DNA of 45,493 nucleotides from a virus: IMG/VR virus record IMGVR_UViG_3300048912_000073, positions 1 through 45,493 of that record; one strand, written 5' to 3'. The notes beneath the pieces were generated by a model. The model was given only the letters and a program-made list of their open reading frames with translations, ran no database searches and was not told the origin of the DNA. Below, piece after piece: positions 7,954-16,640 of this stretch (position 1 is the first letter of the stretch; every line of letters starts with the position of its first letter). The translations under genes were made by a program, and so were the position numbers.

Positions 7954-8505
7954 ATGGCCCGTAAAATTCTGTATTTCACCGCCGGTATCGAAGCGACGGC
8001 GGGCGAACTTCTCGAAGCCGCCGCGATCGTCGGCGACGTTTATCTTCGCAACGGTTCCGTTTCGGCGAAGTACGGTTCGCGGCTTGAAGAAGCCGACGGG
8101 CTCGCCGGTACAATACCTGCCGCGTACCTTACGGGCGTTGGCGATACCGTCGATACCGCCGTATTTCCAGACGGCGACGTAACGCCGACGAATACCGCAG
8201 GCATTGCCGCGCTAAAGGTTTTCAACCTTGGCGGGAACATCACTGCGAACGGCGGAACGCGGCAGCTTGTCGCGGTCAAGGCCGAAGTCGACGAAGATAC
8301 CGGCGCCGTCACCTTGACGGACGTTACGACTACTTGCGCTTGGACTTCGGCAACCGAAGCGAAGGGCACCGTCGGCGCGTCGACCGGCATTGTTACCGGC
8401 GCCAATGGCGGCGCGGGTACGTCGGTTATTACCGCTTCGCTCGATTGGGACGGTGCAGGCAGCGAAACGCCGTTGACCGCAACCGTTACCGCAACCTTCG
8501 CGTAA
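7954..8505 (+). CDS. Head decoration protein with bacterial Ig-like (Big-type) domain
   Basis: The 183-residue protein is beta-rich. Residues about 95-180 follow the Big_2-type Ig-like pattern: a Gly-Gly-Thr-Arg-Gln-Leu strand, then a Cys-Ala-Trp-Thr-Ser turn, then a Gly-Ile-Val-Thr-Gly turn and a Ser-Val-Ile-Thr-Ala strand. Phages use such domains on capsid or tail surfaces for weak attachment to glycans. Position right after the head genes favours a capsid decoration role. The N-terminal ~80 residues would be the capsid-binding part. Confidence 0.7.
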   Translation: MARKILYFTAGIEATAGELLEAAAIVGDVYLRNGSVSAKYGSRLEEADGLAGTIPAAYLTGVGDTVDTAVFPDGDVTPTNTAGIAALKVFNLGGNITANGGTRQLVAVKAEVDEDTGAVTLTDVTTTCAWTSATEAKGTVGASTGIVTGANGGAGTSVITASLDWDGAGSETPLTATVTATFA

Positions 8506-8525
8506 GCTTGACGGGGGGACGCCGC

Positions 8526-9026
8526 GTGTCGCTGACTATCGAAGACGGAACCAATGTTGCAGACGCTAACAGCTATGCAACGCGGGCCGAAATCGTCGAA
8601 TATGCAGCGGTGCGCGGCGTAACTATTGCCGACGTTGACGCTTCAGACGTATTCGCCGTCAAGGCGATGGACTACATCGAACGGCAGGCTTTCAAAGGCT
8701 CGCCGTCGTATGGTCCGCCGGGCGTAATTCAGGCTTTGCAGTTTCCGCGAACGGGGATCGAATATCAAGGCGCGTTTCTAGCCGCCGACGCGATCCCGCC
8801 GCTTTTGAAGAAGGCCCAATGCGAAGCGGCAATGCTGATTTCGAAGGGCATCGAACTTGAACCGAACCGCGCTGCCGACGCGCAATCGATCAAGGTCGAC
8901 AAGATAGGGCCGCTGCAAACCGAATACTTCGCGCCCGTCGACTATTCCGCCACGACGCCGAACCTTGACGCCCTGTTGAAGCCCCTTCTTAGTGTGGGCT
9001 TCGGGCTTACCGTCATTCGGGCCTAA
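8526..9026 (+). CDS. Head-tail connector / adaptor (putative)
   Basis: The 166-residue frame is best started at GTG 8526, preceded by GGGGGAC. Longer frames run back into the decoration gene. The start (SLTIEDGTNVADANSYATRA) matches a pattern seen in phage proteins often labelled 'DnaT-like' or head-tail adaptor. In this position an adaptor docking on the portal is more likely than a replication protein. It ends by overlapping the next ATG (TAATG). Confidence 0.7.
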   Translation: MSLTIEDGTNVADANSYATRAEIVEYAAVRGVTIADVDASDVFAVKAMDYIERQAFKGSPSYGPPGVIQALQFPRTGIEYQGAFLAADAIPPLLKKAQCEAAMLISKGIELEPNRAADAQSIKVDKIGPLQTEYFAPVDYSATTPNLDALLKPLLSVGFGLTVIRA

Positions 9027-9427
9027 TGGGCTACGAACGCGCCCAAGCGAGCGCACGGCGCATAATCGCAGCCAAGGGGCAGGCGTGCTTGTGGCGCAAG
9101 CCCGCTGCCCAAGACGACGCTGCCGACGAATGGCGCGACGTTCGGGAAGGCGACCCGACGGACACCCCTTGTTCGATCGCATGGTTCGCGCCTCGCGATC
9201 TTGGACGCGGAACCGAAAACTTCCTTTCGGCGATTGCGGGGCAAAACCTTGACGTTCCCGACGGTTACGAAATAGGGCTTATGGCGGCGGGCGATTTCGA
9301 ACCCCTTCCTTCCGACAAGATTGTTAAGGGGACCGATCCCGACGGGGCCGAAATCGCAATTACGACGATTGACCGGCTTGCGCCTGACGGAACGCCGATC
9401 TTTTATTTCGTGAAGGTGAAGCGATAA
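9026..9427 (+). CDS. Head closure / neck protein (putative)
   Basis: The 133-residue, beta-rich protein lies between the adaptor and the tail terminator genes with 1-base overlaps on both sides. This is the slot for a head-closure (stopper) protein of siphoviruses. No catalytic motif is visible. The assignment is positional. Confidence 0.6.
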   Translation: MGYERAQASARRIIAAKGQACLWRKPAAQDDAADEWRDVREGDPTDTPCSIAWFAPRDLGRGTENFLSAIAGQNLDVPDGYEIGLMAAGDFEPLPSDKIVKGTDPDGAEIAITTIDRLAPDGTPIFYFVKVKR

Positions 9428-9870
9428 TGTTCACTTCGCCAATCGACGCTGCCGACGAAATGCGAAACCTGTTCAAGACAGGTTGGAACGCGCTCACGAT
9501 CGTAACCCCGACGCCTGAAATCCGTTGGCGCGGCAAGGAAAAGGGCAGCTTGCCCACAACCTATTTTGCCCGGTTCGTCATTCGCGGTGCGGGAACCGAT
9601 GGCGCGGGCTTCATGGAAAACGGCGAAGGTCCAAGCCCCCAGGTATTCGACAGCTTCGGCAACGTCTTCGTTCAGGTATTCGCGCCAATCGATGCGGAAG
9701 ACAGTTTTCGCAATGGCGAGTTGCTTGCAATCGCGGCCCGCGATATATTCCTAGGCGCTTCGACAAGCGGCGGGGTTTGGTTTCGCAAAGCCCGTTATTC
9801 CGAAGTCGACGACGACGGCAAGTTCTATTGTTGGAACGTCGTCGCAGAATACGAATTTTGCGAAACCTAA
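9427..9870 (+). CDS. Tail terminator protein (putative)
   Basis: The 147-residue protein with alternating helix and beta strands directly precedes the major tail (tube) gene, the usual place for the tail terminator that caps the tube and joins it to the head. Assigned by size and gene order only. Confidence 0.6.
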   Translation: MFTSPIDAADEMRNLFKTGWNALTIVTPTPEIRWRGKEKGSLPTTYFARFVIRGAGTDGAGFMENGEGPSPQVFDSFGNVFVQVFAPIDAEDSFRNGELLAIAARDIFLGASTSGGVWFRKARYSEVDDDGKFYCWNVVAEYEFCET

Positions 9871-9885
9871 GCAAAGGGGTTTACA

Positions 9886-11391
9886 ATGACAGTCGAAAAA
9901 CAGGACAGCAATAACGTCGGCTTCTTCGTCGCTCGCGAGGAAACGAACCGCGTTCTTCCCGGTTCGCCGGAATGGAAGACGCGCGAGCCGAACAGCTTCA
10001 ACGATATGGGCGGCGATTATTCGCTTCTCGCCCGGCGCCCGTTCAACCCGTCGCGGCAGCGGAAGAAAGGCGCAATCGTCGACCTTGACGCTAACGGCGG
10101 TTGGAACGAAGACGTTACCCTTTCGAATTCGGTCGACACGATCGAAGCCGTTTGCTTTGCCGCTGCCCGCGCGAAGACGACCGAAACGGGCGTTGCAGCC
10201 GTCGCTGCAACTGACGATTTCACCGTTGCCGATAGCGCCGATTATATTGTCGGCAATATCGTCTTCGCCGAAGGCTTCGACAACACGGCAAACAACGGCC
10301 TTCACGTCGTCAACGGCCTTACCGACGGAACGCACATTTCGACGGCTTCGGCCCTTACCGACGAAGCGGGCGCCGCTGCGCAGTCGCTTACCGTCGTCGG
10401 CTATCAGTTCCCGGCTGCCGATGTTGTCGCATCGGTTGTCGGCGCAACCTTCGTCCTGACTTCGACGACGATCAACCCGACGACCTTCGGCTTGATCCCT
10501 GGCGAATGGGCTTTCATCGGCGGCGACGACGCTGGCAACCAGCTTTCGGCAACGCTGGTCGGCTTTGCTCGCGTCAAGAGCGTGAACACGACGCAAATCA
10601 TCTTCGACAAGACGACTTTTGCAGCCGGGGCAGATACGGGCGTCGGTACGACCCTTCGCATCTTCTTCGGCACCGTCGTTCGCAACGAAGACGATCCCGA
10701 CGATATCGTTAAGTTCACCCATACGATCGAACGTACGCTTGGGCGTGACGACGACGGGCGGCAGTCGGAATACGTCGACGGGTTCGTTTACAACGAACTT
10801 ACTTGGAACTCGCCGCTTGCCGATAAGGTGAACGTTGACGTTGCAGGGATCGGCGCCAATTACGGCACGCGCACCGGGGCCGAAGGGCCGCTTAACGCCG
10901 CGTCGGGAACGATCATCGCCGCCCTGGGGGAAGACCCGCTTAACACGTCTTCGAACGTCTATCGGCTTCGCATGGCGAAGGTTGATCCTGCTACCCTGAA
11001 CCCGTCGCCGCTTTTCGCGCGCGTCGAGGAATGGACCGGCAAGATTAACAACAACGTATCGCCCGCGAAGGCGCAGGGCACGCTTGGCGCGTTCGACACG
11101 ACGGCGGGCGTTTTCGAAGTCAACCTTGAACTTTCGGCGTACTTCGCGACCGTCTCGCCGATGACTTCGATTAGCGAAAACGACGACGTTACCTTTGACG
11201 CGATTTACTCGGCGCGGAACAAAGCAATCGTTGTCGACTTCCCGTTGATCGCGCTTGGCGGCGGACGCCTGAAAATCGAAATGGACGCGCCGATTATGGT
11301 TCCGCTGGAAAACAGCGCAGCCGAAAGCGATTTCGGGCATACCGTCCTTTTCAACTTCTTTCCGTATATCCCTAGTGTGGGCAACGCCTAA
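9886..11391 (+). CDS. Major tail tube protein
   Basis: The 501-residue protein is large for a tube subunit. It is Thr/Asn/Val-rich and beta-rich, with a Ribosome site AAAGGGG before ATG 9886. It is followed by a strong terminator and then by the frameshifting tail-assembly chaperone. That order (tube, G/GT, tape measure) is highly conserved. The extra length suggests an inserted domain, roughly residues 90-300, that could project from the tail surface. Tail tube copies polymerise around the tape measure. Confidence 0.8.
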   Translation: MTVEKQDSNNVGFFVAREETNRVLPGSPEWKTREPNSFNDMGGDYSLLARRPFNPSRQRKKGAIVDLDANGGWNEDVTLSNSVDTIEAVCFAAARAKTTETGVAAVAATDDFTVADSADYIVGNIVFAEGFDNTANNGLHVVNGLTDGTHISTASALTDEAGAAAQSLTVVGYQFPAADVVASVVGATFVLTSTTINPTTFGLIPGEWAFIGGDDAGNQLSATLVGFARVKSVNTTQIIFDKTTFAAGADTGVGTTLRIFFGTVVRNEDDPDDIVKFTHTIERTLGRDDDGRQSEYVDGFVYNELTWNSPLADKVNVDVAGIGANYGTRTGAEGPLNAASGTIIAALGEDPLNTSSNVYRLRMAKVDPATLNPSPLFARVEEWTGKINNNVSPAKAQGTLGAFDTTAGVFEVNLELSAYFATVSPMTSISENDDVTFDAIYSARNKAIVVDFPLIALGGGRLKIEMDAPIMVPLENSAAESDFGHTVLFNFFPYIPSVGNA

Positions 11392-11428
11392 GCGGCATTG
11401 CTTCGCACCGGATAGCGGGCTAGAGATA

Positions 11429-11455
11429 GGGGCGGGCTTAGGCTCGCCCCTTTTT
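11429..11455 (+). terminator. Rho-independent terminator after the tail tube gene
   Basis: Arms GGGGCG (11429-11434) and CGCCCC (11445-11450) flank a loop containing CTTAGG and are followed by TTTTT. The same 18-base hairpin core recurs at 40526-40543. Readthrough must occur for downstream tail genes unless an internal promoter exists. Confidence 0.75.
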
Positions 11456-11476
11456 CTTTAGGAAGGACGAAATAAA

Positions 11477-11932
11477 ATGGGACTTCGCAGCACGTTCAAG
11501 ACGAACGCAACGAAGGAAGTCGAAGGCGTCGATATCGTCGTTTCGATGAACGAACACAACAATCAGCCGATTTCAATTCGCGTCGCGCGTATGTCGCGTT
11601 CGAACAAGCGATATGCAAAAGCGCTTGAAGAAGCAACCCGCCCGCATTCGGCGGCAATCGCGAACGAAACGCTCGACAACGATCTAGGCAACGCGCTCCT
11701 TCGGAACGTGTTCGTCGACACAATCCTTCTCGGCTGGACGAACTTGCCGAAGTCGGAACTTACCGGCGACGAAGCCGATAGCGATCTTCTCCCCTTCACT
11801 CGCGAAAACGCGATTGCCCTGTTCGATGAAATGCCCGACATGTACGACGATTGGGAAAAGCGGGCGAAGGCGACCGCGAACTTCCGCGACGCCGAACGCG
11901 AGAAGGCGGCGGGAAACTCGCGCAAGTCCTAA
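11477..11932 (+). CDS. Tail assembly chaperone, short form (gpG-like)
   Basis: The 151-residue protein sits between the tube and tape measure genes. It has a GGAAGGAC ribosome site before ATG 11477. Near its 3' end is a canonical -1 slippery heptamer in the correct register, so a fraction of ribosomes make a longer fusion. As in lambda G/GT, the short form and the fusion would coat the tape measure and recruit tube subunits. The protein is not expected in mature virions. Confidence 0.85.
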   Translation: MGLRSTFKTNATKEVEGVDIVVSMNEHNNQPISIRVARMSRSNKRYAKALEEATRPHSAAIANETLDNDLGNALLRNVFVDTILLGWTNLPKSELTGDEADSDLLPFTRENAIALFDEMPDMYDDWEKRAKATANFRDAEREKAAGNSRKS

Positions 11933-12303
11933 TTCATTCGGTCAAATGGCCGGATGATAGGGCGAACGTAACCCGCAAAGAATGCGCTAGGTTCGGCGAC
12001 ACGTTGCCGCCGGACCTAGCTAACCCTCCCAGGTTGCAACTAGGGCTTGCACTGTACCTGAACGCTTGGTTCGATTTGGACTTTGAACGCGATGCGAGCG
12101 AATACCGACCTATAAAACGTTCGGATTGTTTCGAATACGCAAGAGACTATGACTTTGACGAATGGCAATCGGACGACCTTTGGTTTTACATCGCAAGGAT
12201 GGACCGGGCTTATTTGAAATGGCGCAAAGAAACGGCGCCGAAGAAGCCGGAAATGCCCACATTGCCGGGCGGAAAGGTTAGAAAGCGTGGCGGGAAGTCT
12301 TAA
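11477..12303 (+). CDS. Tail assembly chaperone, -1 frameshift fusion (gpGT-like)
   Basis: Slippage on GGGAAAC (11911-11917) moves ribosomes from the chaperone frame into an overlapping -1 frame. That frame reads LAQVLIHSVKWPDD and continues to TGA/TAA at 12303. The predicted fusion is about 275 residues: 147 shared and 128 new. The second frame has no good start of its own near the overlap, and its long open length supports the fusion. The extension is Trp/Tyr/Asp-rich, consistent with a T domain that binds the tube protein. Coordinates cover the fusion including the re-read base. Confidence 0.82.
11911..11917 (+). promoter_or_regulatory. Programmed -1 ribosomal frameshift site
   Basis: The heptamer G GGA AAC fits X XXY YYZ and its codon register matches the upstream gene. 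It occurs 5 codons before that gene's stop. A small hairpin can form about 20 bases downstream (CGGTC and GGCCG arms, 11939-11952), though its role is uncertain. Confidence 0.85.
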
Positions 12304-12736
12304 AACCCTTGCGAAGCGTGTACGCAAAATCGACAAGGAACTTCCCGCCCGCGTTTCGAAGCTGACAGTCGACACGACAATTCGCCTTGTATCGGACCTT
12401 GCGTCGGAACGAACGCCCGTCGATACGTCGCAAGCGTTGTCAAACTGGCAAGTATCGTACGGCTTTCGTCCGCCGTCGTTTCTGCCGCCATATGTCGAAG
12501 GTTCGCGCGGATCAACGCGAAACGCGAGCGCGAAGGCGACAATTTCCATTGCGAAATACAGCCTTGAAGGGCGCAAGGCTGGACAAGTCATTTACTTAAC
12601 GAATAATGCCCCGTATATAGTCAACCTTGCAAGGGGCAGTTCGAAGCAAGCGCCTTCGGGATGGGTAGAAGCTTCGGTACTGCGCGCAAAGAAGTTTGTC
12701 GGTTCGATTAAGTCGCGAGTATTGCGCGGGCTTTAA
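12287..12736 (+). CDS. HK97 gp10-like tail/neck completion protein (putative)
   Basis: The 149-residue basic protein starts at GTG 12287, overlapping the end of the frameshift extension. The first ~55 residues form a long basic helix. The C-terminal part has a strand plus NNAPYIVNLARGSS and a Pro-Ser-Gly-Trp segment, a pattern found in gp10/minor tail completion proteins. Its position between the chaperone and tape measure genes is less usual than the neck cluster, so the call is tentative. Confidence 0.55.
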   Translation: MAGSLKTLAKRVRKIDKELPARVSKLTVDTTIRLVSDLASERTPVDTSQALSNWQVSYGFRPPSFLPPYVEGSRGSTRNASAKATISIAKYSLEGRKAGQVIYLTNNAPYIVNLARGSSKQAPSGWVEASVLRAKKFVGSIKSRVLRGL

Positions 12737-12748
12737 GGGGCGGGTTTC

Positions 12749-15469
12749 ATGGCGGACGATCGGATTGATATTGAAATCAACGACGCTATTGATCCGAAGA
12801 TTTCGACAAAGCTTCGCGAGATTGCGGCGGGCGCCGATCAAGGCGAAAACGCAGTTAAGCGTCTGAAGGCTGCCCTTGCCGATATCAACAGTTCGCCCGC
12901 TTCTCGCTTGAAGGCAGCAACCGACGAAGTTACGTCTTCGCTCAATCGCGAGTTGAACGCGCAACGTTCGGTTGCCAGCGCACGCGAAGCGACGACTTCG
13001 ACGCTTTCGAAGGAAGTTGCGCAGCGCGACAGAATTTCGAAGATGGTCGACGCTTCGATTGCGCAGATGGAACGCGAGGCAGCGGCCCGGCGCGCGGCGT
13101 CGATACAGTCCGGCCCGGTTGCCCAGGCGATCGGAACCCCTTCGCAGGCTGCCGCCCAAACCGCCGAAATGCGCAGCACGACGCTTCAGCTTGCCCAGGC
13201 TCGCGAGAAGGACGCCGCAGCCGCCAAGCTTCAGGAAGCGGCGCAGAACGGCACAACGAACGCGCTGAACAAGGGCACCGCTGCCACGGGGCTTGCGCGG
13301 CATCATATGGCGAACCTTGGGTTCCAAATCCAAGATATCATTGTCTCGCTTCAGGCGGGGCAGAACCCGCTTACCGTCTTCATTCAACAGGGCGGGCAAA
13401 TCGGGCAGATCATGGGGCAAGCCGGGATCGGCGTCGGCGGGCTGGCCCGTGCCCTTGTTGCGTTGCTCGCCCCGTTCGCGCCGCTTATCATTGCGGCGGG
13501 CGTCTTGCTCGGTGCATTCAAGCTTGTGCAATCGCAGTTCAATTCGGACGCTTCGTCGAAGTACGCGAATTCACTCGGCTTGACGCACAAGGAAATGAAG
13601 AAGCTTGGCGATACGTCGGTTACGGCTGGCGATATGATTAAGGGACTTTGGCAAACGATCGTCGACCGAACGGGCGTTGATGGCGCTTTGTCGGACCTGA
13701 AAAAAGGTTTTCTTGACGCCTTCAAGGCGGTTCTAATGCGAGGCGTTGACGCCGTTGCGGCGCTGTACGCTGCATTTGTGGGCACCTATCGCGCGGTTAA
13801 GAACAATTGGCAGGATTTGCCGGGGATGCTTGGCGGCTTTGCGCTAGCTGCCGCTAATCTCGCGATCGGCTATTTCGAAGGCATGGCAAACAAAGTCGTC
13901 GGATTGCTTAACTTGATCGGCGGCGGAATTAACAAAGTCTTCGGATCGAACATTGGTCAAATTTCCGAAGTGCATCTTCCGCGCCTTCAGGCGGCGGCTG
14001 GCACGACGGCGCGTAAGGTGCAAGACGAATTTGCGGGCGCGTTCGACGAAGCAAAGGGTTCGATGAAGCGGTTTTACAATGATTGGGAGAAGAACAGCAT
14101 TGCCGCGCGCGATAAGCGTTTGAAGGACAAGGCTGGCGAAATCATCGCAGACCGCACGCCTAAGAAGGCGAAGGCCGATCATACCGCCGAAAACCGTGCT
14201 CAGGCGCTTCGCCTTGTCAACCTTGAACTCGATAACGAATTGAAGCGTATGCAGGAATTGAAGCCTGAACGCGAAGTTTCGCAACGCATGGATCAAATCG
14301 AACAGCAGCTTGCGGCGAAGAAGATCACTCTTTCGCAGACTGAACGTGCTGAAATTGAAAAGAAGGTTAGGGCAATTCGGGATTACGCCGAAGTTCAATC
14401 ACAAGTCGACCGCATTTACGAAGCTTCAACCGGGCCGCTTCGGACGTACACCGCGACGCTTGCGGCTGCGAACAAGTTGCTTGCCGATGGTAAGATTACG
14501 CAACAGGATTACGCGCGCGAAGTCGGTAACGCCTCGCGTACGTACGCCGAAGCGATTGATCCGTTCATGCGGCTAAAGGAAGAAATGAGCAAAGCCGAAA
14601 ACGCTTCGACGTTGTACGGCAAGGCAGTTCAGCAGGCGAATTATTACGATCAAATTCGGCAACAGCTTCTTTCCCAATACCCGAACCTTTCGACGACGTA
14701 CGTTGCAGGCGTGAACGCCGAAGTTGACGCACTTATGCGGCGTAACGACGCGCTTCAGCAACAGCAGTTCGTTCAGCAGCAAACCGCGTCGGTTGTCGAT
14801 CCGATCCTTCAGCAACAGCAGTTGCTAGATAGCAAGACGGCGGTTTATGCTGAAATCGATAGGCTTCGGCAAATGGACGTGCTGAACGAAGAACAAGCGC
14901 AGCGGGCGAAGCTTGCTTTTCAAATCAAGGCGGACGAACAGCGTCTAGGGGCGGCGTCGGACTTCTTCGGCGCACTTGCCGACGTTACGAAAGGCGGCAA
15001 CGGCGCAATCGGCGCGATCAACAAGGCGGCGGCAATCGCGCAGGCGACTATCGACGGCTTCGTTGCGACGCAAAAGGCGCTTGCGTCGGCTCCCCCGCCA
15101 TGGAACTTCGTCGCGGCTGCCGCCGTCGCGCTCAAAACGGGCATGACGGTCGCAAAGATCGCGTCAACCAATGTGGGCAGCTATCAGAACGGCGGCGCCT
15201 TCGTTGTTGACGGGAAGGCAGGCGTCGACCGCAACAACATCAACATGAACGTTTCGCGCGGCGAGCGCGTCACGATCGAAACCCCTGCGCAACAGCGGGC
15301 GAGCGATAAGAACGGCGGCGGGGCGAGCGTATCGGTAAACCCGAAGATCGTTAACCTTTTCGACGAAAAGTCCTTCCTTGGCGCAATAGACAGCGAAGAC
15401 GGCGAAGAAGTGATTATGAACGTAATCGCCCGTCGCAAGTCGGACGTTAAGCAAATGATGGGCGGGTAA
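12749..15469 (+). CDS. Tape measure protein
   Basis: At 906 residues this is the longest gene in the tail region. The N-terminal 200 residues are coiled coil (Ala/Glu/Lys/Arg). A hydrophobic Gly-rich block lies at about residues 220-260, with a strong membrane-like span (ALLAPFAPLIIAAGVLLGAF). Long helical regions rich in Gln repeats (near 660-700) precede a Gly-rich C-terminus. These are tape measure hallmarks. At roughly 0.15 nm per residue the tail would be about 135 nm (family rule of thumb). It should sit inside the tail tube and exit on infection. Confidence 0.92.
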   Translation: MADDRIDIEINDAIDPKISTKLREIAAGADQGENAVKRLKAALADINSSPASRLKAATDEVTSSLNRELNAQRSVASAREATTSTLSKEVAQRDRISKMVDASIAQMEREAAARRAASIQSGPVAQAIGTPSQAAAQTAEMRSTTLQLAQAREKDAAAAKLQEAAQNGTTNALNKGTAATGLARHHMANLGFQIQDIIVSLQAGQNPLTVFIQQGGQIGQIMGQAGIGVGGLARALVALLAPFAPLIIAAGVLLGAFKLVQSQFNSDASSKYANSLGLTHKEMKKLGDTSVTAGDMIKGLWQTIVDRTGVDGALSDLKKGFLDAFKAVLMRGVDAVAALYAAFVGTYRAVKNNWQDLPGMLGGFALAAANLAIGYFEGMANKVVGLLNLIGGGINKVFGSNIGQISEVHLPRLQAAAGTTARKVQDEFAGAFDEAKGSMKRFYNDWEKNSIAARDKRLKDKAGEIIADRTPKKAKADHTAENRAQALRLVNLELDNELKRMQELKPEREVSQRMDQIEQQLAAKKITLSQTERAEIEKKVRAIRDYAEVQSQVDRIYEASTGPLRTYTATLAAANKLLADGKITQQDYAREVGNASRTYAEAIDPFMRLKEEMSKAENASTLYGKAVQQANYYDQIRQQLLSQYPNLSTTYVAGVNAEVDALMRRNDALQQQQFVQQQTASVVDPILQQQQLLDSKTAVYAEIDRLRQMDVLNEEQAQRAKLAFQIKADEQRLGAASDFFGALADVTKGGNGAIGAINKAAAIAQATIDGFVATQKALASAPPPWNFVAAAAVALKTGMTVAKIASTNVGSYQNGGAFVVDGKAGVDRNNINMNVSRGERVTIETPAQQRASDKNGGGASVSVNPKIVNLFDEKSFLGAIDSEDGEEVIMNVIARRKSDVKQMMGG

Positions 15470-15470
15470 C

Positions 15471-16640
15471 ATGTCGTTCGATATCCTGTTGCAAAATCCC
15501 GAAACCGACATAACGGAACGTTGGGTTCATTCCAGCGAAACGCTAACGGCGGACAACGGGAAAGAGCAACGGATATCACTCGCAAGCCTGCCCAAACGCT
15601 CTTGGTCGGGATCGTTTTTGTTTGACGACGAAGGCGACGTTCGGCGCCATGTCGCGACTATGTTTAACAAGTTCGCGACTTCGTTTAACTGGCCCTTATG
15701 GACCGAACAAACGAAGCTGAAGGCTGCCGCTGCGATCGGCGCCAACGCCCTAGTATGCAATACGGTCCGTTCGGACCTTCGCGAAGGTGCGCTTGCGATC
15801 GTCGCCGAAGGTGCAAAATACGAAGTCGTAACCGTCAACGCGATAGCGTCCGACGGTTTTACAATCACCGGCACGCTTGCAAACAGCTTTACTAAGCGAG
15901 CGCGAGTTTGCCCGATCGTTCCTGTCTATTCGGCGAACAACGCGGCGATAATTCGCAAGACTTCGAACGATTATGCGCAAGTAAACTTTTCGTTTTACGA
16001 ATACGGGTTTCAAGACCCTTTCCTAACCGAAGACGCAACGCAAACACTTGAAATGTTTGCTGGTTATCCGGTATTGAATAAGCGCGCCTTCGGTACAGAT
16101 TTTCAGGAAAACTTGATTACCGGGCTTGAAGTGACCGATTACGGCGGGCAACCGTCGTTGCGCTCGCGTTGGGATAATTCGCAATTCGGAAGGGCGCTTT
16201 CGTTCCTCTGCAATCGAACATTCGATCCAAACGATTGGGCGTGGTGGAAGACGTTCGCCGACTATTGCCGGGGATCAACGAACCCGTTCTTCATACCCAC
16301 ATTCAGGCCCGACTTTGAAATCTATACGGCTGCCGTCGGCGGGGGATCAACGATCGTCATTGCCGACACGGCGTACAGCACCGTTTTTCAGGGCAAGGAA
16401 GCCTTCAGCACGATCGCCATTACCAAACCCGACGGCACGCAACACTTTGCGACCGTGACGGGAGTTACAACCGCCCTGGGGCGCGATACGCTCACCTTTT
16501 CCCCGGCTCTGCCCGCTGGCACTTGGACGGGGCAAACTCTCGGCTTGCTCTTGAAGTGTCGCATTGCCGACGATACAGTTTCGATCTTGCATAGCGCGTC
16601 GCATTCGGTTGTGACGATCAACCTTCGGACGGTCGACTAA
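15471..16640 (+). CDS. Distal tail protein, GTA gp12-like (putative)
   Basis: The 389-residue beta-rich protein follows the tape measure gene and precedes the DUF2163/BR0599-type hub. In gene transfer agents and related siphoviruses this slot holds the distal tail protein that starts the baseplate. It contains aromatic-rich strands and a WDNSQFGRALSFLCNRTF segment. Assignment rests on order and general character. It ends by overlapping the next ATG. Confidence 0.65.
   Translation: MSFDILLQNPETDITERWVHSSETLTADNGKEQRISLASLPKRSWSGSFLFDDEGDVRRHVATMFNKFATSFNWPLWTEQTKLKAAAAIGANALVCNTVRSDLREGALAIVAEGAKYEVVTVNAIASDGFTITGTLANSFTKRARVCPIVPVYSANNAAIIRKTSNDYAQVNFSFYEYGFQDPFLTEDATQTLEMFAGYPVLNKRAFGTDFQENLITGLEVTDYGGQPSLRSRWDNSQFGRALSFLCNRTFDPNDWAWWKTFADYCRGSTNPFFIPTFRPDFEIYTAAVGGGSTIVIADTAYSTVFQGKEAFSTIAITKPDGTQHFATVTGVTTALGRDTLTFSPALPAGTWTGQTLGLLLKCRIADDTVSILHSASHSVVTINLRTVD

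Noticed and set aside
9751-11340. Minus-strand open frame of 529 codons opposite the tail tube gene
   Set aside because: Arg/Val/Asp-rich antisense shadow without start context or family features, opposite a clear structural gene.
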